From NCBI GenBank assembly GCA_964036665.1, contig OZ038527.1:15345835-15409834 (forward strand): a stretch of 64,000 nt of DNA, in the 5' to 3' direction. This DNA is from Gordius sp. MW1. Lineage: Eukaryota; Nematomorpha; Gordioida; Gordea; Gordiidae. Position 1 is the first letter of the stretch; every line of letters begins with the position of its first letter. The translations under genes were made by a program, and so were the position numbers. Below are positions 1-11,391 of this stretch, piece after piece. The notes under the pieces are model-generated. The model made no database searches. It was not told the origin of the DNA and saw nothing but the letters and a program-made list of their open reading frames with translations.

Positions 1-606
1 ACGCTCAATAGAGCGATATTGAATGGCTAAAAAAATTTTTTAAACCTCTAAGTGGTAGAACCAACTTAGGGTAAAACATTGAAAAATGATCCCTATTGTT
101 TTTACTTTTTCCAATATATCGAATTTAAATTAATCCCTATGTGAAGCGGCATCCTTTGAGCCTCCCTCCCTCCCTCTCAATCTAATTGGGTTTATAACAC
201 TAAACTCTTGGTGCATGGAAGTGATTGAAGGATGATGTGGGGGTGCGTGTGTAAGAGTAGTGGCGTATACGAGCTATTCCTCTAAAAAGAGAGGGAGGAT
301 GACAGGCGTAGTAGTAGGAATAGTTCGTATTAACCCACTACTCTTGCACCCACCACACTCATCAATCACTTACATGCACCAAGGGTACAGTGTTATATAA
401 GCATATAAGCCAATTAGATAGAGAGGGAGGGAGGCTCAAAGGAAGCCGCGATTTCGCATAGGGACTAATTGCATTTTTGATATATTGGAAAAAGTTAAAA
501 CAATAGGGGAAAAAATCATTTTTCAATGTTTTACCCTAAGTGGGTTATACCACTTAGAGGTTTAAAATTTTTTTTTAGCTATTCAATTTCGCTCTATTGA
601 GCGTCA
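1..606. mobile_element. Fold-back (long inverted repeat) element
   Basis: The first ~273 bases are the imperfect reverse complement of about 316-606, with a spacer of some 40 bases. The outer end reads CGCTCAATAGAGCG at left and CGCTCTATTGAGCGTC at right, and this terminal motif is itself a small palindrome. There is no coding capacity, so it looks like a non-autonomous DNA element. The left terminus appears to lack one base because the window starts there, so a target duplication cannot be read. Confidence 0.75.
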
Positions 607-1405
607 AAAACGGTCATTTTCGCAACTGAAATATCGGTTGATTTTTTTTGTAGACCAGTGAATCCTGCTAAAAGTTATATTGGGTCGAAAAGGTTCAAGG
701 AAGAAACCAGAAAAGCCCGCCCCCGGCTCGTTGTTCGGTCAAAAATTTAGATTTTCTTGAAAAATATGACAAAAGTTTTACTATTTAAAAAATCATTATT
801 TGGACCGAGAATTTCGGACACATAGAAGGGTTAGGGCGGGCAACTTAGTAATAAAATCGGACCGAGCCGGGTCTGGGCAGAAATATTTAAACAAATATGA
901 CGTCTGGTTCAAGGTAAAAGCTTATATATTTATTTATTGCTTGTTTGAGTATGGGTCAAAAATAATATTTTTTAGGAATTTAAATGTCTGGTGGACAAAA
1001 AAGCTTAACCTAAAGAAGTTTGAAATACCGATATTATTTAAGGTTCTAAATAACTGTAGAATTTTTTTTTGAGTCTCATTTTAAATAATAATATTTATTA
1101 ATTCAAGGGTTTAGTAGGGTTTATTATATATATTACCTTAAGGTGTTAGGGCTAGAGAAAAATCAATTTTAGACTTGGCTTGCGTAAAAAGATAAAACTT
1201 GTTTCAGGTTGGGTTAGGTTAAGGAATTTCGGTAAATTTAAGTATATATTAATATAGATTAAAATGACCTTTGAATGTTGTAATCGCGGATTTTAAAACA
1301 AATTTCCATAATAGAATTATTTGAGCTTTTAAGTATTTTGAATATAAATAATATGTTATATTAATTTTACATTAAATTAATATTAAATCTATCAATGTTT
1401 AACAT
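607..1405. other. AT-rich stretch, no gene seen
   Basis: No convincing gene. A GC-rich inverted pair (CCCGCCCCCGGCTCG near 714 and CGAGCCGGGTCTGGGC near 862) suggests the remnant of one of the minisatellite-ended elements seen elsewhere in the window. Confidence 0.4.
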
Positions 1406-1562
1406 GGGCGTAGCCAGGGGGCGGCAGGGAGAGACGGCTGCCCCCTCTAAGCCCAATTTCTTTAAATTTAATACAATTATGGCCTAAAGTTAAAAAAATT
1501 ATCATTTTGCCCCTCCCTAAAGCATTAGTGCTTCCCTCTGTTTAAATCATGTCTACGCCCTT
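1406..1562. mobile_element. Short MITE-like repeat with GGGCGTAGCC ends
   Basis: It begins ATGGGCGTAGCCAGG and ends GTCTACGCCC, so the ends are near inverted repeats. The same end motif recurs near 2789, 3780-3866, 12032/13722 and 29277/29456, which marks a dispersed family. The CAGTGGCGTAG-like start is typical of hAT-type non-autonomous elements; that assignment is inference. Confidence 0.5.
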
Positions 1563-2788
1563 GAGCTTAATATAAACTTTTAACTATCAGAGTTAAGAAA
1601 TATAAATTTATTAAGAAAAAGCTTGTTTTTTTGTTCAATAAAAAGTACCATGGTCGAATCTGATTTTATACTCAGATTTTGAAAATTAGGATTTTCGCTC
1701 TTTTTCATACATACGCATTTAGATTCTAAGCTTTTAAAAGGAATGCCGTTTGGTAATCCCTACCAGACAAAATTGCAAATTATGAATGGCTTTTATAGGC
1801 GATAAGATTTTTAAGTTAAAGCACACGCTAACCAAATGTTAACTGTGTGAAAACACTATGTATCAAGCATTCGAACATTTGTATTTACAAAAAACATTTA
1901 ATCTACTATAGAAACTTTTACGAGATTATAACATATACCTAGTCTAAAATATTTTGTAGGTAAGCGTACAATAAGAATATTTATAAAATCCCCTAAAGGA
2001 TTCCTTCTAATTCCTAATATACTTATGATAAAAAAAAAGATAGCGCAATATGATTTTTACCTGTAAGTGATAATAGAATATTGATTTTGTGTCAACAATT
2101 ATGGAGGTGAATATTTTTATGTAGCCTACCTGCAGTATTATCGATTTTTTAAGAGATGGGTCAAAAATTAAAGCTTGGGCAGATTAACCCCTTTCATCCC
2201 TTAACAAAAATTGTTCATTGATTTATATGCAATGCCGTATAATGAATTGCGAAAAGTATTCTCCTCTTTTGTTCATAAATATGTTTTTAAAATACAAAAT
2301 TAATTATATATATATATGTATGTAATATGTATGTATCAATTTACATTTAATACAGTATAAGTAAAAAATATATTTCCAAGAATATAAATTATAAATTTTA
2401 CAGAGGAATAAAATTTTTTATAAAATTTTTACATAAATATATTATGAGAGATAATTAAAATTTTGCAACAACTTTTTTTTTAAAAAAAACTGTTATTACA
2501 TATTAATGAGGTTTATTTAAAATTAGGGGACGGAACGAGTCAAACAGGGGTAAAGGTAGGCTTTTTATGTTTATATTTTAAAAAAGAGAATCTGTGTGAA
2601 AAAGTTAAACGAAAGCAAGTAGATTTGTGAAATAATGAAATTTGTTCTTAAGGAGGCATGTCATTCAGTCGCGTAGTTAGCATTTTTCCTTTGGGGGGTC
2701 GAACTTTAATTTCACACAAGTGGGGAGGGGTTAACTCGATTGAAAAATTTTCCCCGTAGCCATTTGTTAAATCATGGTGAGAAATTCC
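1563..2788. other. AT-rich stretch, no gene seen
   Basis: Nothing recognisable as a gene, RNA or complete element on either strand. Only A/T runs and short TATATA and TATG tracts near 2305-2335 are present. Confidence 0.4.
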
Positions 2789-3866
2789 CAGTGGCGTAGC
2801 AGGGGGCCTTAATTTCCATCAGGAGGAACGGCGGCTGAATTTTTTTTCTATATACTGGTTTGTTAAATAGTGATCTTTTATGTATTTTCTCCGTTATATC
2901 TCTTCATAGACCGAATTCGCTTGAGCTACCTTATCAATATTATAGGTCCAATCAGCTTAGGTCCACCGACTTTACGCCTAGTCTTAAATCAGGATCAAAA
3001 ATATCTCCCCAACAGATTTTTTTAATGGATAAAATACATCGAAAAAAACAACGGCAATATGTAAAAACGGCTGTATCAGGGCAATTAAGAATTATTGTAT
3101 GTTAAGTCTATAAAAATATTGTAAAAATACAAGATGGAACCCGCACCAGTGGGGGGGGGGAGACGAAAAATTCCCCCCCCCCCTGTTTTTTGATTAACTA
3201 AATTAAATGGGTTAAAATATTATAGTTTACTTACATCAAAGACTTTAAGACACCTATAAAAACCTACAAACATAATATATACATCTAATTTTTTTGATTC
3301 AATTTTTGACAAAATGCGTTGTAAAATTTCCGAATTTGTTTGAACATTTATTCAGACCGCCCCAGAAATTGTCTGCCAAGGCTAGCCAAAACCCTTTAAT
3401 TGCCCAATTCACTAATGCTGTCCTAACAGCCGAGCCCAATGACGATTCTAAATTTCAAGAATTTTTGTCTTATTTTAAAATTTTTTGATCTTATTCTAGA
3501 ATTTTTATAAATTGAAAGGTGACAAAAAAAGTAAACTATATAAAAAATCTCATTATGGTGCCCGCCCAAACCTATTTAAAAACTCAATTTAGAACGGTAG
3601 CCTGCCCGACCCCTTAACCGAGTGGGACCAGCAGTATCGAAAGGATCGATAGGCCATGCTTTCACGGTTCGTATTCATACTGAAAATCGACTTTTTGGTT
3701 GTTTAATTTTTACTTTTAATTACAAATAAAATGGGGGGAAAAATTTTGCCAGATTCGCCCCCCCCCTGGTGAAAATCCTGGCTACGCGCCTGGGCGTACC
3801 AAGGGGGGGGGCAGGGAGGGCGGCTGCCCCCCTCTTAATCCAAAAATTGGTTAAAATTTATGGCTA
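2789..3866. mobile_element. hAT-like element with CAGTGGCGTAGC ends, plus a short relative
   Basis: The left end CAGTGGCGTAGCAGG (2789) pairs with the right end CCTGGCTACGCGCCTG (about 3777-3792). A second, much shorter repeat of the same family (GGGCGTACCAAGG to GGCTACGCCC, ending about 3866) abuts it. Long G or C runs (3151-3182, 3758-3768, 3804-3815) sit just inside the ends, as in other copies of this family. No transposase was seen and no target duplication could be confirmed. Confidence 0.4.
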
Positions 3867-5136
3867 CGCCCAAGACTTGCACAATGTATAAAATTATCTT
3901 GAATGAGAAATCTACAATTAATTAAAATAAACACGACGATGTAACGGTGTTGCATCACCCTCATCTATGTATAACCACATAAGCATAACAAATCAGCTTC
4001 CTTTGGTTGAGTTTTTTGGGCCGAAATTAAATCGGTAACAATGTAGTAAAATTTTATAACCTTTTTAAAACCCCTTAAAAGTCCATATATATATTATATT
4101 TTAATTGTAATTATTTAAATAAAACTATTGTACAATGTGAAATCAATTATAGGATTGAAGTCAATATATTATTAGCCCTGTATCCCTAAAAATAAAATTA
4201 GTGCCTAAGATTAAGCTTGGGGGCCGAAGTGGTTAAGATTTTTCTCTATAGGTGGACGAAGGGGCCATAATTTAGCTCTTGGCCTTACCTTAACAATGCC
4301 ACTGATCTCATTGAAATCATATTTTATTTGCAATTATTTTGAAAAATTATTTTTCATAATATTTATTCATTAATTTTAGTAGCAAAGATATGTAACTATG
4401 AAAATAATGTAATAACATATACCACTATTCTTCTGGCTTTTGAATTTTATTAAATTTTTTTGTTTGATCTCAATTTATAAGAAATCAATAAAAACCCAAT
4501 TTTTCCTTAATAGAAATAGTTCCTAGAATATCTTTTAAGAAAATATAATCAAATTTATTCAATTCAAAGACTATTATATAATCAAACATAAATAAAGAGT
4601 TATTTCACATATCTCAAACAATTAAATAAAGTGGACCTTTGTATACTTCCTGTCATGTTAAATGATTTTGATATAAATTAAGCAAAATTTGGCTTATACA
4701 GTCATTACCAAGATTTGCTAATCTATTTTTTATATTCATAATACTTATTCTAAGCTTATGTCTTCATATGATCAATAAAGTCTTTACTTCAATACTATTA
4801 AAATTGTTAATTTAATATTGATGCTATAAGTATTATAATATTAGATAACAAAATATACATCTTTTAAAACAGTTAAATCTTATAAGCTATAAATTTGTGA
4901 TAATGAGCACATCATAATTTAATTTGATTTTACCATAAAAAATCTCTTTTGGATCTATAGACCAAATTTATAATTCAGCATAATAAAATAATACAATGTT
5001 AAATTACAATAAGAACAATTAAAATCATTATAATCTTTAACCAAAAAATGGTGACATTAAATATCAATTTCACTAATTCCACTTGAAAACTGACATTATT
5101 AATATAATGCTTAACATCATAAAGCAAATGATAAAC
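3867..5136. other. AT-rich stretch, no gene seen
   Basis: Very A/T-rich sequence without an open frame, RNA gene or complete repeat that I could support. It lies downstream of the small gene at 5137-5538 on the minus strand and may hold its 3' untranslated region. Confidence 0.4.
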
Positions 5137-5538
5137 TTAAAGGGCATATAGTTTCTTTTGTTCTTCAAATTCAAACTCAGAGAATGAACCAAATTTGTCG
5201 GAGTTAGCTTCCATCAACTTAAAAATAGATTTTAATTGTTCTCTTTCAACCCTAAAACTATAGATTCATAGTAATAAAAAAAACTTTTTTTCGTCTTTTA
5301 TGTCTTCTTCCGACAATTTATCCATGGCTTTTATAATTTTTTTATTTTTATTTTTAGACCCGGCATAATCCAGTTTTTTATAATAGCCATCTGGTTGAGT
5401 GGATGTCTTAGCTGTCTAACAATTTCACATAGGTTTTTATTCATATTATACCTTATTGTTTAAAAATAAATAAATAAAAACGGGAATAATTATTGTGACT
5501 AAAATTGTAAAAATTGCAAGAGGTACATATTCCATCAT
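5137..5538 (-). CDS. Small single-pass membrane protein, MXRA7-like
   Basis: Three exons fit by GT/AG signals and phase: 5452-5538, 5285-5415 and 5137-5251, separated by introns of 36 and 33 bases. They sum to 333 bases, i.e. 110 residues plus stop. The start is a double ATG (MMEYVPLA). Residues 5-26 form one strongly hydrophobic segment, then a Lys-rich acidic linker follows. The C-terminal part (EREQLKSIFKLMEAN, then DKFGSFSEF and EEQKKLY) resembles my recollection of the C-terminal domain of the animal protein MXRA7 (QLxxIFKLM...FGxxS...EQLxLY), which also has an N-terminal membrane segment. MXRA7's biochemical role is not settled, so no function is claimed. Short length and tiny introns match the other genes here. 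Alternative: an unrelated small membrane protein. Confidence 0.62.
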
Positions 5539-5579
5539 ATGATTGGTGAATCGGTGTCAAAATATAATGTGACAAAATA

Positions 5580-7073
5580 TAATCGGCACCGGTGTAATGA
5601 TCTGAAACGTCGACATTTAAAAAACGACGACGCTCAGTTGAACATTCCTATTGGTTAATATGGCATAATAACGAGTTATATGCCATATCACGTGATCTTC
5701 CTAAAAGCTCAATAGGTTAGTTTTGGCACAAAAACATGTATTTTTTTTCAAGACACTAAAATGACGACACAAGACTTTCAAAATATTTCAAATAATTACT
5801 ATGCATAATTATCTAAATTATAAATTAAAATTTAGAGAATCACTAACAAACTATCAATTTAGCCATTTAAGTATATTTTAAAATCTTTTTTTTCACATGT
5901 ATTTTATAAATTTAGGTTAAATCAAGAAAATTATGAATATCAGTTTAGTCAAGCTCAAGCATTTGTATTTTCATCTCTAGTTTTGTATAAAAATGCACAT
6001 AATTATTTGAAGCTTATTAAAAAATCTTTTACTTTATTAGTCTAAGTTATAAACTTTACCTTAGTTTTAAGCTTATAGACAATAAAAATAATTAATAGGA
6101 TAGGCTTATAAACATAGATTAGATATAATGATCATTAGCTCAAGCTCAATGTATTCAAGTACTAACTCAGCTATTCCTTAGGTTATTATAAATGTACCAA
6201 ATACAATATTGAGTTTATCATTTAGCTTTACCAAAATTACAATTAAAAGGATAGGCTTATAAACATAGATCAGTTATAATGATCATTAGCTCAAGCTCAA
6301 CAGATATCCCTTAGGTTATTATAAATATACCAAATACAAAATTGAGTTCATCAATTAGCCCTACCAAAATTACAATGAAAAGGATAGGCTTATAAACATA
6401 GATCAGATATAATGATCATTAGCTCAAGCTCAACAGATATCCCTTAGGTTATTATAAATATACCAAATACAAAATTGAGTTCATCAATTAGCCCTACCAA
6501 AATTAAAATTAAGAGGAAAGGCTTATAAACATAGATCAGATATAATGATCATTAGCTCAAGCTCAACAGATATCCCTTAGGTTATTATAAATGTACCAAA
6601 TACAATATTGAGTTCATCAATTAGCTTTACAATTAAAAGGATAAGCTTATAAACATAGATCAGATATAATGATCATTAGCTAATGTATTTAAATACTCAC
6701 TCAAATATCCCTTAGGTTATTAAATGTACCAAATACAATATTGACTTTATAAATTATATCAGCCATTTAAAAGGAATTATAAACATAGATCAATGATCAT
6801 CAGCTCAAGCTCAAAAATACATATCAAAAGAAGTAAATGCAGAATGCTAAATATGAAAAATTTTAATTACAAATATGATAAATTTTAATTAATCTTGTAA
6901 ACCATGGTTGAATTATAATCAATATTTTTTGTGAATTTTATGGGTTAGTAACTAAAAACATCTGTTGATTGACGTTTATCTTAGCCCATAGAAATTTAAT
7001 TTCAAGTTTTAAGAAAAATTTTTGATTGGCATGTCGATTTTTTTGAGCGTCGTGGAAATAGATATTACACCGG
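5580..7073. mobile_element. Non-autonomous TIR element carrying a minisatellite
   Basis: The left end CACCGGTGTAATGATCTG (about 5588) is mirrored at the right by ATTACACCGGGTCG (about 7058-7071). CGACGCTC at left (about 5627) mirrors GAGCGTCG at right (about 7034). The inside has no transposase and is occupied by a six-unit tandem array. Exact outer ends and a target duplication could not be fixed. Confidence 0.5.
6103..6815 (+). repeat. Six-unit minisatellite, about 133 bp per unit
   Basis: Units begin with GGCTTATAAACATAGATC at about 6103, 6253, 6387, 6520, 6644 and 6776. They share TATAATGATCATTAGCTC, a CCCTTAGGTTATTATAAAT block and ACCAAATACAA. The outer units are more diverged and shorter than the central ones, as expected if expansion occurred from the middle. 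Confidence 0.8.
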
Positions 7074-7125
7074 GTCGAGGTAGCAGAAAAAAAGCAGCCA
7101 AATTGATCAGATCAAGATTGGTCAG

Positions 7126-7168
7126 GAGGGTTAGGGTTAGTGTTTTAGGTTAGGGTTAGGGTTATTTG
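7126..7168 (+). repeat. Interstitial telomere-like TTAGGG repeats
   Basis: About five copies of GGGTTA/TTAGGG with one degenerate unit (GTGTTTTAGG). A second short run is at 16064-16076. This is the canonical animal telomere motif in an internal position. Confidence 0.6.
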
Positions 7169-7491
7169 CACATCAAATTACCTCCCCATTTAAGATTTAA
7201 TTCTAATATATTGATAATCTAAAAAGATATTTTTCACTTTTTATTAGTTCTGCTACTTTGACCCCGATTCTTATAATCGTTGAATGTCAGGGTACATTAA
7301 GATATTATTAATACATTTTAGTGAAACTGTTAAATGTTGAGTTCATTTACCTTGATAGAGATTTGGTAGGGATACGCACAAGGTTAAAATAGAAAAAATA
7401 CGTGAGTAGAATTAAATTAAATTTGAATGGTTTATTATTACTTACAACACTTACTGATATTTAAATGCACGTTATATATTCCTTACTAATG

Positions 7492-7795
7492 CATAGACTA
7501 ATAAACCATATATTGTCAAACAGCTGATAATTTTTCAGCAAATAAAGCAAGCGCCATTCTGTGGGAAATTGCAATTAAACAATAGAATTCAGCATAATTT
7601 ATTGTTCTAATTTACTTATTTTTTATTAATTCATAAATTAAGCTATTAGTCTTATTTATTTTCTTCGATATTTTATCGTGGAGAAGCATAATTACACCTG
7701 TTGTTGAGTTTTTCCCATAAGATGGCAGCTATTTTGGTGTATGAATGATTTTAATAGTAAAAATCAGCTGTCCGGCAGTCTTTTATTAGTCTATG
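7492..7795. mobile_element. MITE of the CATAGACTA family, 8-bp target duplication
   Basis: The ends are CATAGACTAATAAA and TTTATTAGTCTATG, with further matching inward to CAGCTGAT on both sides. It is flanked on each side by TACTAATG (7484-7491 and 7796-7803), a perfect 8-bp target-site duplication. Two relatives are at 14225-14674 and 39294-39681. Eight-base duplications point to a hAT-type transposase acting in trans. Confidence 0.8.
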
Positions 7796-8249
7796 TACTA
7801 ATGTAATAATTTCGATATAATAAAATACACTACCAACCCTTTTTGGGGTCACCAGTTTATTGTAAAAAGTGTTGATGTCATCTAGATGCTAGATTATTAA
7901 TTACGTTTATTTAATTTAGGGTTGTATCTAAGGGCTGTCGTTATTTTGGAAGATTTGCATGAATTTGTTTTTGTAAATAAATTGAAAAAGAATGTTTTAA
8001 AAAAACCTATATTGTTGAAAGCTTGGTGGGATTTTAAAAGTTTTGGAAAAGTTAATATTATAGCCTAATGGAAAAGATCTTAGATTTTTGGGAACACAAA
8101 TACTTCTGATTTTATGGTAAGAATGTTAATTTAAAATAAAGTTTTATGGACAAAAGTTTTTTGGTTTTACTGATTCATATTTTAATTATAATGTTAATTC
8201 CTTATAATAGATGTTTTCGATTATTTTTATTAAAGTTGTTATTATTTAC

Positions 8250-8740
8250 TGTATAGGTAAGCCTAAGAAGTACACATTTTTATCCTTACCGTCCCATTTC
8301 ATGTCATCAGAAAGAATAAAATTCAAATTATTATTCTCATTTTGACTTCTGTATACTACAATTTCTTGTTCTGGCTTGCCATCTAATATATTATAAACCC
8401 ACTATATATTCATGTCTAGCATTTGAATCACAATACCAAACTAACTGATTAGATGATATGTGACGTAATACCAGTTCCACATAAAATTTGCTGGTTTCAT
8501 TAAATATATAGAAACTTTTAGCATAGTATTTCCTAATAAGTTTATTATTGGCAGGATAAATAATATTCACAACACCTAATTAAAGGAATAACATTCAAAG
8601 CTTATTTAATATTCTTTGATGTGGGTGGAAATTGACTTTAAATTTTTTATGAATAACATTTCCCCATTTATCCCCTGATTTTGAGGTAAATGAATGTATA
8701 TCAGTGAGGTCATTTAAGTTAATAGACGTTTTCTTAATTA
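8250..8740 (-). pseudogene. DCPS-like (scavenger mRNA decapping enzyme) N-terminal half, broken
   Basis: Two coding blocks on the minus strand, 8442-8740 and 8250-8401, are joined by a 40-base GT-AG intron in phase. Read together they resemble the N-terminal domain of the m7GpppX diphosphatase DCPS: a VIKKTSINL block (family: ILEKTPF), a VVNIIYPAN block (VVYPAT), then WVYNILDGKPE (WVYNILDKKAE) and DDMKWDG (PDLKWN). The enzyme hydrolyses the residual cap dinucleotide after 3'-5' mRNA decay. Inside the first block two in-frame stops (TGA, TAA) lie around 8579-8596 with no usable intron to remove them. No exon with the catalytic HIT motif (HxHxH) was found downstream. The upstream side runs into a Helentron-like element at 8812. 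It is therefore probably a disabled or truncated copy; an unusual intron or an unseen distant exon remains possible. Confidence 0.5.
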
Positions 8741-8811
8741 CTAAAATCAACTTAAATATGCAAGCATGTTAGCCTGGTTTCCATAATGTTGTCTATCCAA
8801 AAATTTTATTA

Positions 8812-9892
8812 ATTGCTATGCAATTTATGAGCTCGTTTTTTATATGGGCTCGTTTTTGATTTTACGTTGTCCGTTGTCCGTTACCCTTCAAGTTATTGGC
8901 GCCAGCTTTGTGACCTGGAGGTGTCGGGTTCAAGCCAGGGAGGGGACGAATTTTTTTAAATTAAATTAATATTTTGTTCTTGTTAATACCATTGATAATA
9001 TGACTTTTTGACCTTCCGCTGGCTACTGACCGATGAAATATATTGATTTTCTAAACATAAAACACAACTTTTAATTGCTATGCAATTTATGGTATTATTT
9101 TATTATCTATATAATTAACATAAAAAACTTACTATTTTAAAAGCAGCATGGTGTGACGGGTTATAGCGCAGGCTTTTAAACAGATGCCTTTACTGATGTG
9201 GGTTCGAATCCCGGAGAGGGCAAAATTTTTATTTTTTTTTTAAATTAAATTAATATATTGTTCCTGTTAATAACATTGATGATATGACTTTTTGGCCGTC
9301 CGCTGGCTACTGACCAATAAAAAAAATGACCAATGGCCAAATAAATCGAACTTTTTTTTTCCGTTTTGAAATGGTTAACATTGATAATTACCCTATGCCC
9401 TCCCCTACAAGGGCCTATGCCTCTATTGATATGGGTCCCTGTGCCCCTACAAAAGGCCTATGCCTCTACTGATGTGGGTTCGAATCCCGGAGAGGGCAAA
9501 ATTTTTATTTTTTTTAAATTAAATTAATATTTTGTTCTTGTTAATACCATTGATAATATGACTTTTTGATCGTCCGCAGGCTACTGACCAATGGAAAAAA
9601 TGACCATTAACCAAATAAAAGGAAATTTTCTTTTCGTTTTTAAATTGGTTAACATTGATAATTACCCTATGCCCTCCCCTACAAGGGCCTATAACTAATT
9701 ATCTAAATATTTTGCATTTAATACCCCCCTATAGGCATTCTCGCCCCTTCCCACCTTTCTCGCCCATAAATTGCATAGCAAATATGCTACGTTTATACGG
9801 AGTATAGAAGAGTTCCCCCTTCCCTTGCCCCCTTCCCTTCCCCTACTCCCATTCCCCTCTTCCCCTTCCCACGAGGGCTGAAGGCCCGAGTT
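8812..9892 (+). mobile_element. Helentron-like non-autonomous element, copy A
   Basis: The 5' end is TTGCTATGCAATTTATGAGC followed by GTTGTCCGTTGTCCGTTA. Near the 3' end the same motif returns inverted (CATAAATTGCATAGCAA, about 9765-9781). It is followed by a purine/pyrimidine-biased tract and a terminal hairpin GGGCTGAAGGCCC (9875-9887), ending ...CGAG next to TT. This arrangement (5' motif, inverted copy near the 3' end, terminal hairpin, internal tandem repeats) is the known plan of Helentron-associated non-autonomous elements. Inside are two ~280-bp units, each with a tRNA-like T-arm (GGTTCGAATCC at 9201 and 9478) and a GGCCAATGGTCAT/ATTGGTCAG hairpin block. Copies B and C share both ends in the opposite orientation. 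Confidence 0.65.
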
Positions 9893-10207
9893 AATTGTTA
9901 ATTTTTGATAATCAAACTCTTCATTCAACTCGGAGAAAAAACCTGTTGATTTCAATTAGATGTTTGTATTTATATTGCCTCGTAGCTTTAAATAAATTAA
10001 TTGTGCTCTGGTGCTTTGTCCAACTGCGTAACTTTTGTTAAAAATCTCAGATGTTTAAGATTTCAGACCTAAACGCACCAGTTCAAAATTTCAGGCGTTC
10101 ATATCGGAAATAGTGTGAGATTTTTAAAATGTCTTAAATAATCGAAAAATGCCTCGTGATATCTTACATATACTCAAATGTAGAGACCTCTATCGGCGGC
10201 CAAATCA

Positions 10208-10326
10208 TCACCCGGTGGTTTTGGGTGGCGCTCGTGCCTGAAAAATTAAAGGTAAAAAATCCCAGGCCGCGCCATAAATACAAAATCAAGCGTCTCCTTT
10301 ATTTCAAATGGATAAAAATGATATTC
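10208..10326 (-). CDS. Possible last two exons of an unrecognised gene
   Basis: Two short frames fit as exons: 10282-10326 (EYHFYPFEIKETLDF) and 10208-10237 (ARAPPKTTG then stop), separated by a 44-base intron with GT and TTTTTCAG ends, in phase. The intron size matches those of the firm genes. Twenty-four residues are too few to name a family, and upstream exons were not found. This is a weak prediction. Confidence 0.25.
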
Positions 10327-11391
10327 CTGAGAAAATAATTCTATTTTTTATATTGAAAAATATCTCAAGCGCTTAGTAAGAGATTCTTTGTGTCTTATAT
10401 TTGGTAAGACAATTGATTAATCGTTTTGTCCACCTTAAGAATGTTATAACCTAAACCTCCTGGGTAGTTTATTCGCGCCAAATTTTTGTATACAATTTTT
10501 TTATTTGAATACTCATTATTGTATCTTGATACGTAGCTCTTATTTATTTTCATAAATTCGAGGCTGCGTCAATCCGGGCAAGGAATTAGTTTTTCTTATT
10601 AAATTATTATACCATTCTGCAGGTCTTTAATCAGGATAGGGGAGCCAAATAATGAGAGACTAATGTATTATAAAAAGACAGTAAAATTGTTGGCAAATTA
10701 ATTTACTTTATTATAAATAATTGAATTTTTGTGACATGACTTGCAAAATTTTTTATAATATTAATTTTTTTGTGCAACAAAGGTTTATTTAATTGTGTGT
10801 GATACATGTTAAAATATATTAAATTAATGAGTTGGCATCGAGCCATGGATTTAGAGTATATTCAATTTTACAATTTTCATGGATTAATCAAGTGTAATTT
10901 TTTTGAAGGCTGTAATAACACATCTTAATTGTCTTAGTATTTAAATACATAAAAAATACTAATTTTTCAAAATAACATTACTATGACGGTCCCAAGTCCG
11001 TGTCCAAAAACTGGAGGGTTGGCGTCAGGTCGAAAATCGGCTACTAAAACCAACTTCAAAATTATGATAGTTTAAACAAAGCTTTACAACAGAAAGCCTG
11101 AGCGTCCTTCACAAATGACGCGCACTGCATACCCCTTAGGTGCAATGTGAAAAATGCATTAAGGTTAATGCCCGACTCACAAAAGGGCGGTTAAGGAAAT
11201 TATTTGTGGGTAGAACGAATGAGCATCGCGGTCGCACAAATGCTAAAAAGAAGAAAGGTACACAGCGCCTGCCTACAAAAGACGAGGTAGATTTGAACCA
11301 AATCTCGAAAGTTAAGAGAAGGATACAAACTATTCTACAGTGGGTAGCCAGATCGTAGAAACGGGGTCGGTATCGTTCTAAGGAAATCGTT

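Noticed and set aside
9144..9222. A functional tRNA gene
   Set aside because: The T-arm is good but the acceptor stem does not pair with the 5' side and the anticodon arm is mismatched. Similar halves recur as repeat units.
9695..9955. An 86-residue frame ending near 9700 as the missing N-terminus of the DCPS-like piece
   Set aside because: Most of it translates the AAGGG-rich tract and ends of Helentron-like copy A; the remaining 20 residues do not resemble DCPS.
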